Assembly: GCA_965207915.1 (NCBI GenBank)
Contig: OZ242304.1
Location: 1,178,001 to 1,242,000, forward strand
Reading direction: 5' to 3'
DNA: 64,000 nt
From: VXNJ01 sp009840625
Lineage (GTDB): Bacteria; Chloroflexota; UBA11872; VXNJ01
The notes under the pieces were generated by a model that was given only the letters and a program-made list of their open reading frames with translations, searched no databases and had not been told where the DNA came from. Made by a program: the position numbers and the translations under genes. Positions 22,266-30,671 of this stretch are shown piece after piece (positions within the stretch are counted from its first letter, which is position 1; the number at the start of each line of letters is the position of its first letter).

Positions 22266-24734
22266 TTAGTCCATGAATTCCCAGTCGGGCTCGCGGCCGC
22301 GGCTGCGATCGCGGTCCCGGCCGCGTCCGCGGTCATCGTCCCAGTTGCGGCGCCGTTGCGGACGGTTGCGGTCGAAACTCCGGCCGCGTCCGCGTCCGCG
22401 TCCTCGGTCGCCTCGGTCGCTCCGGTCGCCCCGGTCGCCCCGGTCGCCGTAGTCGTCACGGAAGCCACCGCGGTCAAAGTCGCGATCACGACGTCCGCCG
22501 CCGCGTCCCCCGCGCCGGAAGCCACCACGGTCGCCGCCGCGGTCGCCGCCACGGTCGCGGAATCCGCCTCGCTCACGGCCGCCGTTGCGCCGGCCTCCGC
22601 CGCCGCCGCCGCGGCGCGGGCGATAACCGGTGTAGTCGTCGCCCATCAGGACTGCCTTGCGGGAGAGGTTTATCCGCCCCAGGTCGTCGATTTCGATTAC
22701 TTTGGCCTCGATCACGTCGCCGACCGAAACCTCGTCCTCGACTTCTTCGACGCGGTAATCGGCAAGTTCGGAGATGTGAATCATGCCCTGCTTGCCGGGC
22801 GCGAATTCAATAAATGCGCCGAACGGCAGGATGCGTTCCACCGGGCCGGACACCACCCGCCCGAGTTCGATGTCGCCGATGATGTCGCGAATCATCGCGA
22901 TCGTCTTTTCGGCCTGTTCGCGGTCCGGGGCGGCAACCGTCAGGGTGCCGTCCTCGGCGATGTCGATCGAAGCGCCGGTGAGCTCTTCGAGCTTGCGGAT
23001 CACCTTGCCGCCGGGCCCGATCACCTCGCCGATCTTGGCCGGATCGATCTTGTGGATCTCGATCTTGGGCGCCCAGGTGTTTACCGAGTCGCGTGGCTGG
23101 TCGATCGCCGCCTGCATCACCTCAAGAATTTCCATCCTCGCCTCGCGCCCGCGCGCCAGCACCGGCCCGATGATCGAGAGCGGAATGTGATCGAGCTTGA
23201 TGTCCAGCTGGATCGCGGTTACGCCTTCGGCCGATCCGGCGACTTTAAAGTCCATGTCGCCGAAGTGATCCTCGGCGCCCTGGATGTCGGTGAGGATCTC
23301 GTGCCGGCCGTCGCCGTCGGAGATGAGCCCGATCGAGATTCCGGTCACCGGGGCCTTCAGCGGCACGCCGGCATCCATCAGCGCCAACGCCGAAGCGGTG
23401 GTGGCGGCCATCGACGTTGAGCCGTTCGATGAAAGGATCTCGGACACGGTGCGAATCACGTACGGGAATTCGGATTCGTCCGGCAGAACCGGAGTGATGG
23501 CGCGCTCGGCCAGGTAGCCATGTCCGATCTCACGCCGCCGCGGGCCGCGCAGCGGGTACGCTTCGCCGGACGCAAACGGTGGCATGTAGTAGTGGTGCAT
23601 GTAGCGCTTGGACTCTTCCCAGTCGAGGTTGTCCAAGCCGATGCGCTGCACCGAGCGGGCATTGCCCAGGGTAACTATGTTCAGGCACTGGGTGAGGCCG
23701 CGCTGGAACAGTCCGGTGCCGTGCACCCGCGGCAGGATTCCGACATCGGCGGAGAGTTCCCGCAACTGGCCGGGGGCCCGTCCGTCGGGGCGCAGCTGGT
23801 CGTCCAGGATGGCAGCCCGGGTGGCAGCCTTGAGCGCGGATTCAAAACCGGCCGCTACCGCTTCGGGTTCAAGGTCCGAATCCTCGAGCGCGGCATTCGC
23901 GGCTTCGCGCGCCGCGGCAACCGCCTCGCTCCGATCGGGCTCGGTGGTGACTCGCACCGCCGCCGCCAGATCAGATCCGACTGCCGCCGTGACCGCCTCT
24001 TCGGCGCCTTCGTAAACGCCGGCGATGATCGGCTCGGCCTTGTCAACCCCGCAGAGCTCGCGCAATTCTTCCTGGAGTCCGATCAGCTCCTGGTTGTGCT
24101 CGTGGCCGAATTCGATTGCGGCTTCGACATCGTCCTCCGGAAGCTGCGAGGCGCCGGCTTCGATCATCACCACGCCCTTGGCGGTGGAGGCCACCACCAG
24201 GTCCAGGCTGGGGTTCTCAGCCAGGAACGATCGCGTCGGGTTAACGACGAAGTTCTCTCCGTCGTAGCCGACCCTCACCGCCCCGATCGGCCCGTTGAAC
24301 GGGATACGGGAAATGTGCAGGGCGGCGCTTGCGCCGACGATCCCCAGCACGTCGGCCTCGTTGTCCTTGTCCGAGGCCAGCAGGGTGTTAATGACCTGGA
24401 CGTCGTTGCGCATGCCCTTTGGAAATAGCGGGCGCAAGGGACGGTCGGTGAGGCGGGCGGTCAGGGTCGCGCTGTCGGGCGGTCGCCCCTCGCGGCGCAG
24501 GACCGATCCCGGGATGTGCCCTACCGAGTAGGACTTTTCTTCAAAGTCGCACGAGAGCGGGAAGAAGTCGAGGCCCTCGCGCGGGCTGTCTTTCATGCAG
24601 ACCGTGCAGAGCAGGCGTAGATCGCCGTAGCTGAGCACGATCGCGCCGTCGGCTTGAAGAGCCAACTGGCCGTTCTCTAAACGGAGTTCTTCTCCGCCTA
24701 GATTGATTGCAATTTCGTGTTTCAAGGCATTCAT
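22266..24734 (-). CDS. pnp: Polyribonucleotide nucleotidyltransferase with a long RGG/RD-rich tail
   Basis: 822 residues. Phosphorolytic 3'-5' exoribonuclease: two RNase PH domains, the second with D-G-R-A-P-G-Q-L-R and a metal-site D-F-K-V-A-G, then KH (E-V-I-G-P-G-G-K-V-I-R, about residue 560) and S1 (F-G-A-F-I-E-F-A-P-G-K-Q-G-M-I-H-I-S). After about residue 708 the last 110 or so residues are almost purely Gly, Arg and Asp, including repeated R-G-D-R-G-D units, which ordinary PNPase lacks. Such tails in other RNA enzymes bind RNA or drive condensation. Downstream of rpsO, the usual order. Confidence 0.96.
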   Translation of the reverse strand: MNALKHEIAINLGGEELRLENGQLALQADGAIVLSYGDLRLLCTVCMKDSPREGLDFFPLSCDFEEKSYSVGHIPGSVLRREGRPPDSATLTARLTDRPLRPLFPKGMRNDVQVINTLLASDKDNEADVLGIVGASAALHISRIPFNGPIGAVRVGYDGENFVVNPTRSFLAENPSLDLVVASTAKGVVMIEAGASQLPEDDVEAAIEFGHEHNQELIGLQEELRELCGVDKAEPIIAGVYEGAEEAVTAAVGSDLAAAVRVTTEPDRSEAVAAAREAANAALEDSDLEPEAVAAGFESALKAATRAAILDDQLRPDGRAPGQLRELSADVGILPRVHGTGLFQRGLTQCLNIVTLGNARSVQRIGLDNLDWEESKRYMHHYYMPPFASGEAYPLRGPRRREIGHGYLAERAITPVLPDESEFPYVIRTVSEILSSNGSTSMAATTASALALMDAGVPLKAPVTGISIGLISDGDGRHEILTDIQGAEDHFGDMDFKVAGSAEGVTAIQLDIKLDHIPLSIIGPVLARGREARMEILEVMQAAIDQPRDSVNTWAPKIEIHKIDPAKIGEVIGPGGKVIRKLEELTGASIDIAEDGTLTVAAPDREQAEKTIAMIRDIIGDIELGRVVSGPVERILPFGAFIEFAPGKQGMIHISELADYRVEEVEDEVSVGDVIEAKVIEIDDLGRINLSRKAVLMGDDYTGYRPRRGGGGGGRRNGGRERGGFRDRGGDRGGDRGGFRRGGRGGGRRDRDFDRGGFRDDYGDRGDRGDRSDRGDRGRGRGRGRSFDRNRPQRRRNWDDDRGRGRDRDRSRGREPDWEFMD

Positions 24735-25077
24735 CTCAATTGAATGGATACGTTGCTTCGTAAATGGATCGGATCCAGACCGTCCCCGTGGGGATCAGCC
24801 TCCAGGTCCGCACGCTTGCCTGCTTTCAAAATGGTCGGGCCGATTCGGTCGCTTTGGGATCCGTAGTGGTGCGGTGGGCTTCGTTTGCTAATTACTGTCC
24901 GGGTTTGCCTCTGGCTTTCGGTATGGGCCGCCTGATTTGGCGGTCAGGAGGGGTGTGGGTTCGCGGCCTGAACATGGCAAGGCGCTTCGTCCAGGCGGTT
25001 GTGACCTTCGGGTGTGGTCGGCATAAACGTGCGCCGACGCGGCTTCGGGCTTGGCGATTCCAACTTCTAATCTGGGT
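24735..25077. other. pnp-rpsO intergenic region, no gene seen
   Basis: About 340 bases between the pnp start and the rpsO terminator. An open plus-strand frame spans it but overlaps rpsO and has no coding look. A small stem, CCGCC 24928-24932 with GGCGG 24939-24943, could belong to the pnp leader, where PNPase autoregulation acts in other bacteria. No clear promoter was seen. Confidence 0.4.
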
Positions 25078-25100
25078 AAAACACTCGTCCCGGCGGGACG
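25078..25100 (-). terminator. Intrinsic terminator after rpsO
   Basis: On the minus strand CGTCCC-GCC-GGGACG (25100-25086) forms a 6-base stem with a 3-base loop and is followed by AGTG and four Ts (25081-25078). It starts 3 bases past the rpsO stop. Read-through or a separate promoter must supply pnp. Confidence 0.65.
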
Positions 25101-25103
25101 CTT

Positions 25104-25370
25104 CTATCTGCGCAACTCCAGCGTGGTCACGACTTGGCTGTAGCGATCCGGATTTTTCTCGCGCAGGTATCTGAGCAGCGATCCGCGCTTGCCGACCAGC
25201 TTGAGCAGGCCGCGCCGCGAGTGGTGATCGTGCTTGTGCTCGCGCAGATGTTCGGTCAGATGCACGATGCGGGTGGTCAGGACGCCGATCTGGACCTCGG
25301 TCGAACCGGTGTCGAACTCGTGGTTTTGCAGGGTTTCGATTGCTTCCTGCTTGCTGCCGGTGTATGGCAA
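25104..25370 (-). CDS. rpsO: Small ribosomal subunit protein uS15
   Basis: 88 residues, exactly the family length. Contains the signature D-T-G-S-T-E-V-Q-I near residue 20 and H-D-H-H-S-R-R-G-L-L-K-L-V, ending L-R-Y-L-R-E-K-N-P-D-R-Y. Binds 16S rRNA in the central domain. First gene of the rpsO-pnp pair found in most bacteria. A perfect TATAAT on its strand lies 117 bases upstream. Confidence 0.98.
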   Translation of the reverse strand: MPYTGSKQEAIETLQNHEFDTGSTEVQIGVLTTRIVHLTEHLREHKHDHHSRRGLLKLVGKRGSLLRYLREKNPDRYSQVVTTLELRR

Positions 25371-25486
25371 GCCAGTTCCTCTGAATGCGTGCTGTGATGC
25401 TTGGCCGCTATTGGGCTCCGCCCGGAATCGTCTTGATTTTCCTAAGTTGCTTCGGGCGGTTACGGTCCTACGACCGTTCTGGGCAA

Positions 25487-25539
25487 ATTATAGAAAGCGG
25501 TGCGGGCACCCCGGATTGTGGATCAATCCGGGCGGGTGC
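25487..25539 (-). promoter_or_regulatory. rpsO -10 box next to a long inverted repeat
   Basis: TATAAT on the minus strand at 25492-25487 is a consensus -10 for rpsO. The matching -35 position (25515-25510, TCCGGG) is poor and instead lies in an inverted repeat: CCCGGATTG (25510-25518) and CAATCCGGG (25524-25532), with outer arms GCAC (25506-25509) and GTGC (25536-25539). A factor bound there could control rpsO and the divergent DUF3105 gene. Confidence 0.45.
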
Positions 25540-25608
25540 TGCCAGAATTGCCCCGGCCCCCAGCCGCCGGCCCATTCCGTTCTTATAAGAGGTAACCGGA
25601 CCGCCCAG

Positions 25609-26235
25609 ATGAGCTCGCGTCGCCGTCGTCGCCGCGCCGCTTCGGACGCGCCTCCCCAGGCGCCCCGGCAGGCGCCGCCCCGTCAAGCGCCCAAACCCAG
25701 CGGCGGCGGGTTCAATCCGTTCAAGCAGAAGCGGATCGTCGTTCTGGCGGTGCTAATGGTGGTCCTCATACCGTTCGAGTTCATGGCCATCAACTCCCTG
25801 CTTGAGGGCCCGCCGGGAGACCGCCCCGACACCGTTCCGGCGGTCGTGGTTCCGGCCGGGAGTCTGCACGACCCGTATCTGACCGTGCCGCCCACCTCGG
25901 GCGCCCGCGCCGAGACCGCCCCGCCGCCCGGGGTTTACACGACCGAGATTGCCAATCTTGAGCAAGTGGCGGCGCTCGCCGAGGGCACTGTCCTGGTCCA
26001 GTACAGCTGCCCGCCGACATCGGCGATATGCGCGCAGATGATCGGGCAGCTGGAAGAGATCGTCGATCAGACCTCCGACTACCCCGTCATCCTGGCACCC
26101 AACCGGGCCGCCGCCACCGCCCACATCCACCTGACCGCCTGGGGGGCCCGGCTGCGAATGAACCAGGTCGATGCCGAACTGGTGCGTGAGTTCATCACCG
26201 CCTGGGCAGGGGCCGAAGTGGATGGCAACGGCTAA
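25609..26235 (+). CDS. DUF3105-type membrane-anchored protein
   Basis: 208 residues. Arg/Pro-rich cytoplasmic start (about 45 residues, with a run of six arginines), one membrane helix (about 46-65, I-V-V-L-A-V-L-M-V-V-L-I), then a domain matching DUF3105 by P-Y-L-T-V-P-P-T-S-G-A-R and G-V-Y. The usual L-E-H-G motif of that family is L-A-E-G here, and a C-P-P-T-S-A-I-C pair is present. Function of the family is unknown. The ATG at 25609 is taken although its SD is weak. Divergent from rpsO. Confidence 0.75.
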   Translation: MSSRRRRRRAASDAPPQAPRQAPPRQAPKPSGGGFNPFKQKRIVVLAVLMVVLIPFEFMAINSLLEGPPGDRPDTVPAVVVPAGSLHDPYLTVPPTSGARAETAPPPGVYTTEIANLEQVAALAEGTVLVQYSCPPTSAICAQMIGQLEEIVDQTSDYPVILAPNRAAATAHIHLTAWGARLRMNQVDAELVREFITAWAGAEVDGNG

Positions 26236-26258
26236 AGCGGCGCGGCCGCCGGGGGTCC

Positions 26259-28046
26259 ATGGCTGAACTCGGGACCCCGGCCTGGATCACGACTGGAGTA
26301 CTGGCCGGCCTGGTGGTGCTTTTTGCGACCGAGAAATTCCGGCCCGACGTGCTGGCGGTACTTGGCCTGGTGGTGCTGGCCGGGGCGGAGGTCGTGGACG
26401 TAACCACGGCGCTGACCGGTTTCGCGCATCCGGCCGTGGTCACGGTGGTGGCGTTCTTCGTCCTTTCCTCGGCCATTTCCGACGCTGGCATACCGCAGGC
26501 GATCGCGCGCGGCCTGTTCCGGGTAACCGGCTCCTCGCAGAGCGCGCTTACCGTGCTGACCATGTCCACCGTCGGAGGAATGTCGGCATTCATGAACAAC
26601 ATCGCCGCCAGCCTGATACTCCTGCCGGCGGTCAATCGGCTGGCCCGTACCGCCAAAATCTCGGCCTTGAAGCTGATGATGCCGCTATCGTTCGGGTCGC
26701 TCCTGGGCGGTCTGGCCACCCTGGTCGGCACGCCGCCCAACATCATCGCGGCCGACCTCTTGGCCGAATCCGGCGCCGGCCAACTGCGCATGTTCGATTT
26801 CGCCCCGACCGGTCTGGCGGCCATGGCCACCGGCATCGTCTATTTCCTGCTGGTGGGGCGCCGCCTGCTGCCCGACCGTCCGGCCCAGGGTGAAATCGCG
26901 CGCGTCGAGCAGGAGCGCGATTTCATGTTCGAGCTGCAGGTCACTGGGGAGTTCAAGGATCCCGGCGCAACTCTCATGGAGCTTGGCTGGCGGGGACGCT
27001 ACAACGTATCGGTGCTAGAAATCCGGCGCCGCAAGCAGCGAATGCGTACCGTCTCCGCACGCGAGCAGGTTTTCATCGGCGACCGCCTGATCATCTCGGG
27101 CGAGTACGACGACGTGATGCGCCTGGCGCGGACCGAAGGGATCGAACACGCCCGGCCGGCCGAGGATTCGCTGGGAAGCGGAGAAAACACGATCGTCACC
27201 GAAATGGTGGCGACGCCGTGGTTCGAATCAAACCCCAATTCGCTAACCGACTACGCTTTCGGCGCCCGCTACGGCGGCCAGGTGCTGGGAATCTGGCGAC
27301 ACGGCCGGCGCCTGACCACCAATCTGGCTCGCACCCGTATCCGCACCGGGGACGTGCTGCTGGTCCAACTTCCGCGCGATGGCCTGGGGGCGCTGGCTGC
27401 CGACGACCATTTCCTTTTGATGCGGCAACGCACCGATCATCTGGAAAAAGTCAACCCCAGCGCGCTGCGCGCGCTGGCGGTTCTGGTGGGGGTGGTCGCA
27501 GTCGCCGCCACCGGCCTTGCCCACATCGCGGTCGCGGTGCTCGGCGGAATCCTTGCCCTGCTCGCCCTGCGGGTGATCTCCTCGCAACGGCTCTATTCAG
27601 CCATCGACTGGCGCCTGCCGGTGCTAATCGGGGCCATGATCCCCATCGGCGGGGCGATGCAATCCACAGGCGTGGCATCGGTCGTGGCCGATCAACTCTC
27701 CGGCCTCGCCGCCGGATCCGGAGACTCCGTGCTGCTGGTGGTCGTGTTCCTGACCACCGCCTTGTTGACCCAGGCGGTCGCAAACCCCGCCGCGGTCGTG
27801 ATCATGGCCCCGATCGCGCTCGAACTCGCCACCCCGGGGCTCGGGGTGTCGGCGACCGGTTTGATGGTAACGGTGGCGGTCTCGGCCTCGACCGCGTTCA
27901 TCACCCCGTTCGGTCACCAAGCGAACCTGCTCGTTTACAACGCCGGTGGGTACCGGTATCTCGAATTCACCCGCGTCGGTCTGCCGCTTACGCTGCTGGT
28001 GATGGTGGTAACGGTCCTGATGGTGCAGTGGGTCTGGCCGGCGTGA
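26259..28046 (+). CDS. SLC13/CitT-like anion transporter with two RCK_C (TrkA-C) domains
   Basis: 595 residues. Membrane halves flank a soluble centre of about residues 210-370 that looks like two TrkA-C modules (R-Y-N-V-S-V-L-E-I-R; Y-G-G-Q-V-L-G-I-W-R). The transport signature S-A-F-M-N-N-I-A-A near residue 108 and V-G-T-P-P-N-I-I near residue 160 are typical of the DASS/SLC13 group, which moves sulfate, dicarboxylates or related anions; the second half has N-P-A-A-V-V-I-M-A-P. The TrkA-C pair is a ligand-sensing module. Its TGA overlaps the holB GTG as GTGA. Confidence 0.85.
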   Translation: MAELGTPAWITTGVLAGLVVLFATEKFRPDVLAVLGLVVLAGAEVVDVTTALTGFAHPAVVTVVAFFVLSSAISDAGIPQAIARGLFRVTGSSQSALTVLTMSTVGGMSAFMNNIAASLILLPAVNRLARTAKISALKLMMPLSFGSLLGGLATLVGTPPNIIAADLLAESGAGQLRMFDFAPTGLAAMATGIVYFLLVGRRLLPDRPAQGEIARVEQERDFMFELQVTGEFKDPGATLMELGWRGRYNVSVLEIRRRKQRMRTVSAREQVFIGDRLIISGEYDDVMRLARTEGIEHARPAEDSLGSGENTIVTEMVATPWFESNPNSLTDYAFGARYGGQVLGIWRHGRRLTTNLARTRIRTGDVLLVQLPRDGLGALAADDHFLLMRQRTDHLEKVNPSALRALAVLVGVVAVAATGLAHIAVAVLGGILALLALRVISSQRLYSAIDWRLPVLIGAMIPIGGAMQSTGVASVVADQLSGLAAGSGDSVLLVVVFLTTALLTQAVANPAAVVIMAPIALELATPGLGVSATGLMVTVAVSASTAFITPFGHQANLLVYNAGGYRYLEFTRVGLPLTLLVMVVTVLMVQWVWPA

Positions 28047-29023
28047 CGCTGGACCTCGGCGTGCGTGGCCAGCCGGCCGCGATGCGGCTCGTGGAAGTCA
28101 TGCTCGCCAGCCGCCGTCTGCCGCACGCGCTGCTGTTTACCGGGCCCCCGCATTCCGGCAAATCGACCCTGATGCGGGGTCTGGCCGCCTACCTGAATTG
28201 CGCCGCGGCCGGGCCCAGCGGGCCGTGCTGGCACTGCCCCAGCTGTCGCAGGATTGCCGACGGCGTCGATTTCGACGTGCGCAGCATCGAAGTCGAGGAG
28301 GGGCACGGACGGATCCAGATCGAACAGGTCCGCGAATTCGAGCGGCGCGTCGCCCTCACCGCGGTCGGCGGACTTTTCAAGATCGCCATGTTCCCCAGCG
28401 CCCATCTGCTTACCGAGAATGCCGCCAACGCCCTCCTAAAGACGCTCGAGCAGCCTCCGCCGCACACCCTGATCATGCTGGCGGCACCCACCCGCGACGC
28501 CATCCTGGCCACCGTCGCATCGCGCTGCTCGCACCTGCGTCTTTACCCGCTTGCGGCCGGAGAGCTGCGCGCCCTGGTCGTCGAGCGAACCGACGCGTCC
28601 GGACCGGATCTCGAACTCGCCCTCGAGCACGCGTTCGGAAGGCCCGGCTGGGCAATCGACATCCTGTCCAAGCCCGGCCAGATCAACGAATTCGCGCGCC
28701 AGGTTGAAACGATGCTGGCCGCCATCGGTCCCGACTGCTCGGATGCCGATCGCCTGCAGACCGCCGCCGACGTGGCCACCAGCGGACGCAGCGCAGCCGA
28801 GCGACGCCGCAACGCCATCGGGATGCTGGAATGGCTGGAGTTGGCGCTGGCTGCGCGGCGCCTGCCGGACCGGCTGGAACGCTGGGCGGCCGATGCGGCT
28901 ACCGTCCGCAGTGGGTTGACGCGACTGCACGGCAACACCATGGTCCGGCCCGCCGTCGAGGCGGTATTCCTGGCCCTCGGCCGCGGTCAGCCGATCGCTG
29001 GGCAGTCCAGCGCAAAGACCTAA
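28043..29023 (+). CDS. holB: DNA polymerase III subunit delta prime
   Basis: 326 residues from the GTG at 28043, which overlaps the transporter stop by 4 bases; the frame is open far upstream but that is shadow sequence. AAA+ clamp-loader subunit: Walker A G-P-P-H-S-G-K-S-T at residues 34-42, zinc module C53, C62, C65, C68, the N-A-L-L-K-T-L-E-Q-P-P segment, and an S-R-C arginine-finger motif (A-S-R-C-S). Loads the sliding clamp during replication. It is followed by ricT, as in Gram-positive genomes. Confidence 0.93.
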   Translation: MTLDLGVRGQPAAMRLVEVMLASRRLPHALLFTGPPHSGKSTLMRGLAAYLNCAAAGPSGPCWHCPSCRRIADGVDFDVRSIEVEEGHGRIQIEQVREFERRVALTAVGGLFKIAMFPSAHLLTENAANALLKTLEQPPPHTLIMLAAPTRDAILATVASRCSHLRLYPLAAGELRALVVERTDASGPDLELALEHAFGRPGWAIDILSKPGQINEFARQVETMLAAIGPDCSDADRLQTAADVATSGRSAAERRRNAIGMLEWLELALAARRLPDRLERWAADAATVRSGLTRLHGNTMVRPAVEAVFLALGRGQPIAGQSSAKT

Positions 29024-29133
29024 ACTCAAAGCCAAGACCATAACCCTCCGGGAGCCGCGCCGCCGGCGCCGCGCGCCCGGGAGAAAATCCGACTCTCAGT
29101 TTCAGTGCAAATAACAGATAGACGGCGGCTGCT

Positions 29134-29979
29134 ATGCCGACCGTAATCGGCGTGCGTTTTCGGACCGCCGGCCGGCTTTACTACTACGACCCGGACGGGA
29201 TCGAATTCCAGGCCGACGATCTGGCCCTGGTAGACGCCGGGAACCGCCGGGAATTGGGCCGGGTAATCCTGGCCCCCACCGAAATCGACTCCAGCGAGTT
29301 GCGCGGGTCCTTAAAGAAGGTGGTCCGCCGCGCGACCGCCGAGGACCGCGCCCAGGCCGAGCAGTTGAGCGAGCGCGCCGAACGGGCCATGGCCGAGTTT
29401 TCGGACCTGATCAAGGAACGCGATCTGCCGATCAAGCCGATCAAAGCCGGCTGGAGCATGGACAACAGCACTCTGACCTTCAATATCGCGACCAGCGGCC
29501 CGGTCGCCTATTCGGATCTGGCCGCCGAACTCGCCGGTCGATTCCACGCCCGGATCGAGTTGCGCCAAGTCGGATCCCGCGAGCGCGCCGCCCTGGTCGA
29601 CGGCCTCGGCCGCTGCGGGCTGTCGCTCTGCTGCTCGTCCTGGTTGACCGAGCCGGGCAACGTCACCGTGCGCATGGCCAAGAACCAGAACCTGCCGCTC
29701 AATCCGGCCAAGATCTCCGGCGTTTGCGGGCGACTGCTCTGCTGCCTTCGGTACGAGCACGAGATGTACGTAGCCGGTACGGTTCCGCAGCGCGAACCGC
29801 CCGACCGGGTAGGGATTCCGGACCTGTTCCTCGGCGGAACGCCGCTGTCCGAAATCCCGGTGGCGGAGGAACCTGAGCCGGAACCATCCGATCAGCCTGC
29901 GCCGACGCGCCGGCGCCGCCGCCCGGGTCGACGGCGGCGCTCCCGCCGGAGCCGCCGGCGCGGCCAGCGACCGCGCTAG
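29134..29979 (+). CDS. ricT: PSP1-domain protein (RicT/YaaT-like)
   Basis: 281 residues. The core PSP1 domain has the cysteine clusters R-C-G-L-S-L-C-C-S-S-W and G-V-C-G-R-L-L-C-C-L-R-Y-E, which bind a 4Fe-4S cluster in B. subtilis RicT. There RicT joins RicA and RicF to help RNase Y mature mRNAs. The holB-ricT order is the same here. The last 45 residues are acidic, then strongly Arg-rich (R-R-R-R-R-P-G-R-R-R), so it may bind RNA. No ricA or ricF is in this window. Confidence 0.9.
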   Translation: MPTVIGVRFRTAGRLYYYDPDGIEFQADDLALVDAGNRRELGRVILAPTEIDSSELRGSLKKVVRRATAEDRAQAEQLSERAERAMAEFSDLIKERDLPIKPIKAGWSMDNSTLTFNIATSGPVAYSDLAAELAGRFHARIELRQVGSRERAALVDGLGRCGLSLCCSSWLTEPGNVTVRMAKNQNLPLNPAKISGVCGRLLCCLRYEHEMYVAGTVPQREPPDRVGIPDLFLGGTPLSEIPVAEEPEPEPSDQPAPTRRRRRPGRRRRSRRSRRRGQRPR

Positions 29980-30002
29980 GGCCGCTCCGGGCGGGCCAGA
30001 AC

Positions 30003-30572
30003 GTGCGCGACCAGTCCCCGCTCCAATCGCGCGCCCTGCGGCGGACCAGGCAGCAAACCAGTCGACGCCAGACACTGGCATTTGCGATTGCGGCCGGATT
30101 CGGAATAGCCCTGCTCATATTTCTGCTTCGCCAACCACCCGACGAACCCGCCGCTAGCACCCCAATCGAGCCAGTGCAGACGCTCGCGCCGGCGCCCGTT
30201 CCAACCCGGACCCCGACTCCCGCGCCGACACCGACGCCCACGCCGGAACCCACACCGGAACCCACCGCTACCCCTGCCCCGACTCCCAGTCCCGCTCCGC
30301 CCGAGCCCACTCCGACCCCGGAGCCGTTGCAGATCCCGCCCGGACATGCAGCGGTCGACGCCGATGTCGGCCTTAACGTCCGTTCCATCGCCGGCTTCGA
30401 CGGGGAGGTGCTGCGAGTGTTGCCGGACCGGACCGTAGTCGCCCTCACGGGGCTTTCCCAGGACGATTCGGCCGGCATCTGGTACGAATTGGCCGAGGAG
30501 GGCGGCGGCTGGGTATTGGGCACCTATCTGCTGTTTCCTCCGGAAGCCGCTGCCGACTCCGAAACCGGGTAA
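30003..30572 (+). CDS. Membrane-anchored SH3-type protein with Pro/Thr stalk
   Basis: 189 residues. Basic N-terminus, one membrane helix (about 24-41, A-F-A-I-A-A-G-F-G-I-A-L-L-I), then a stalk of about 55 residues made of alternating P-T, P-E-P and P-A units, and a C-terminal bacterial SH3-like domain (G-L-N-V-R-S-I-A-G-F near 130; G-W-V-L-G-T-Y-L at the end). SH3b domains outside the cell often bind peptidoglycan. Start is the GTG at 30003. Confidence 0.82.
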   Translation: MRDQSPLQSRALRRTRQQTSRRQTLAFAIAAGFGIALLIFLLRQPPDEPAASTPIEPVQTLAPAPVPTRTPTPAPTPTPTPEPTPEPTATPAPTPSPAPPEPTPTPEPLQIPPGHAAVDADVGLNVRSIAGFDGEVLRVLPDRTVVALTGLSQDDSAGIWYELAEEGGGWVLGTYLLFPPEAAADSETG

Positions 30573-30671
30573 TCGGAATAAACTTTTGGCGCCGGTCGAT
30601 CCGGGCCGCCACGACTGCACCGGCGGTTCGATCCCGGATCCCCTCCACCCCCGCCCCTGCCGTCTGACGCC

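Noticed and set aside
21585..23420. 611-codon plus-strand frame opposite dapB and pnp
   Set aside because: An antisense shadow; low-complexity Ala/Val runs are the complement of the Gly/Arg tail of PNPase.
24764..25174. 136-codon plus-strand open frame between pnp and rpsO
   Set aside because: Runs antisense into rpsO and has no motif or GC-third-position bias like the real genes.
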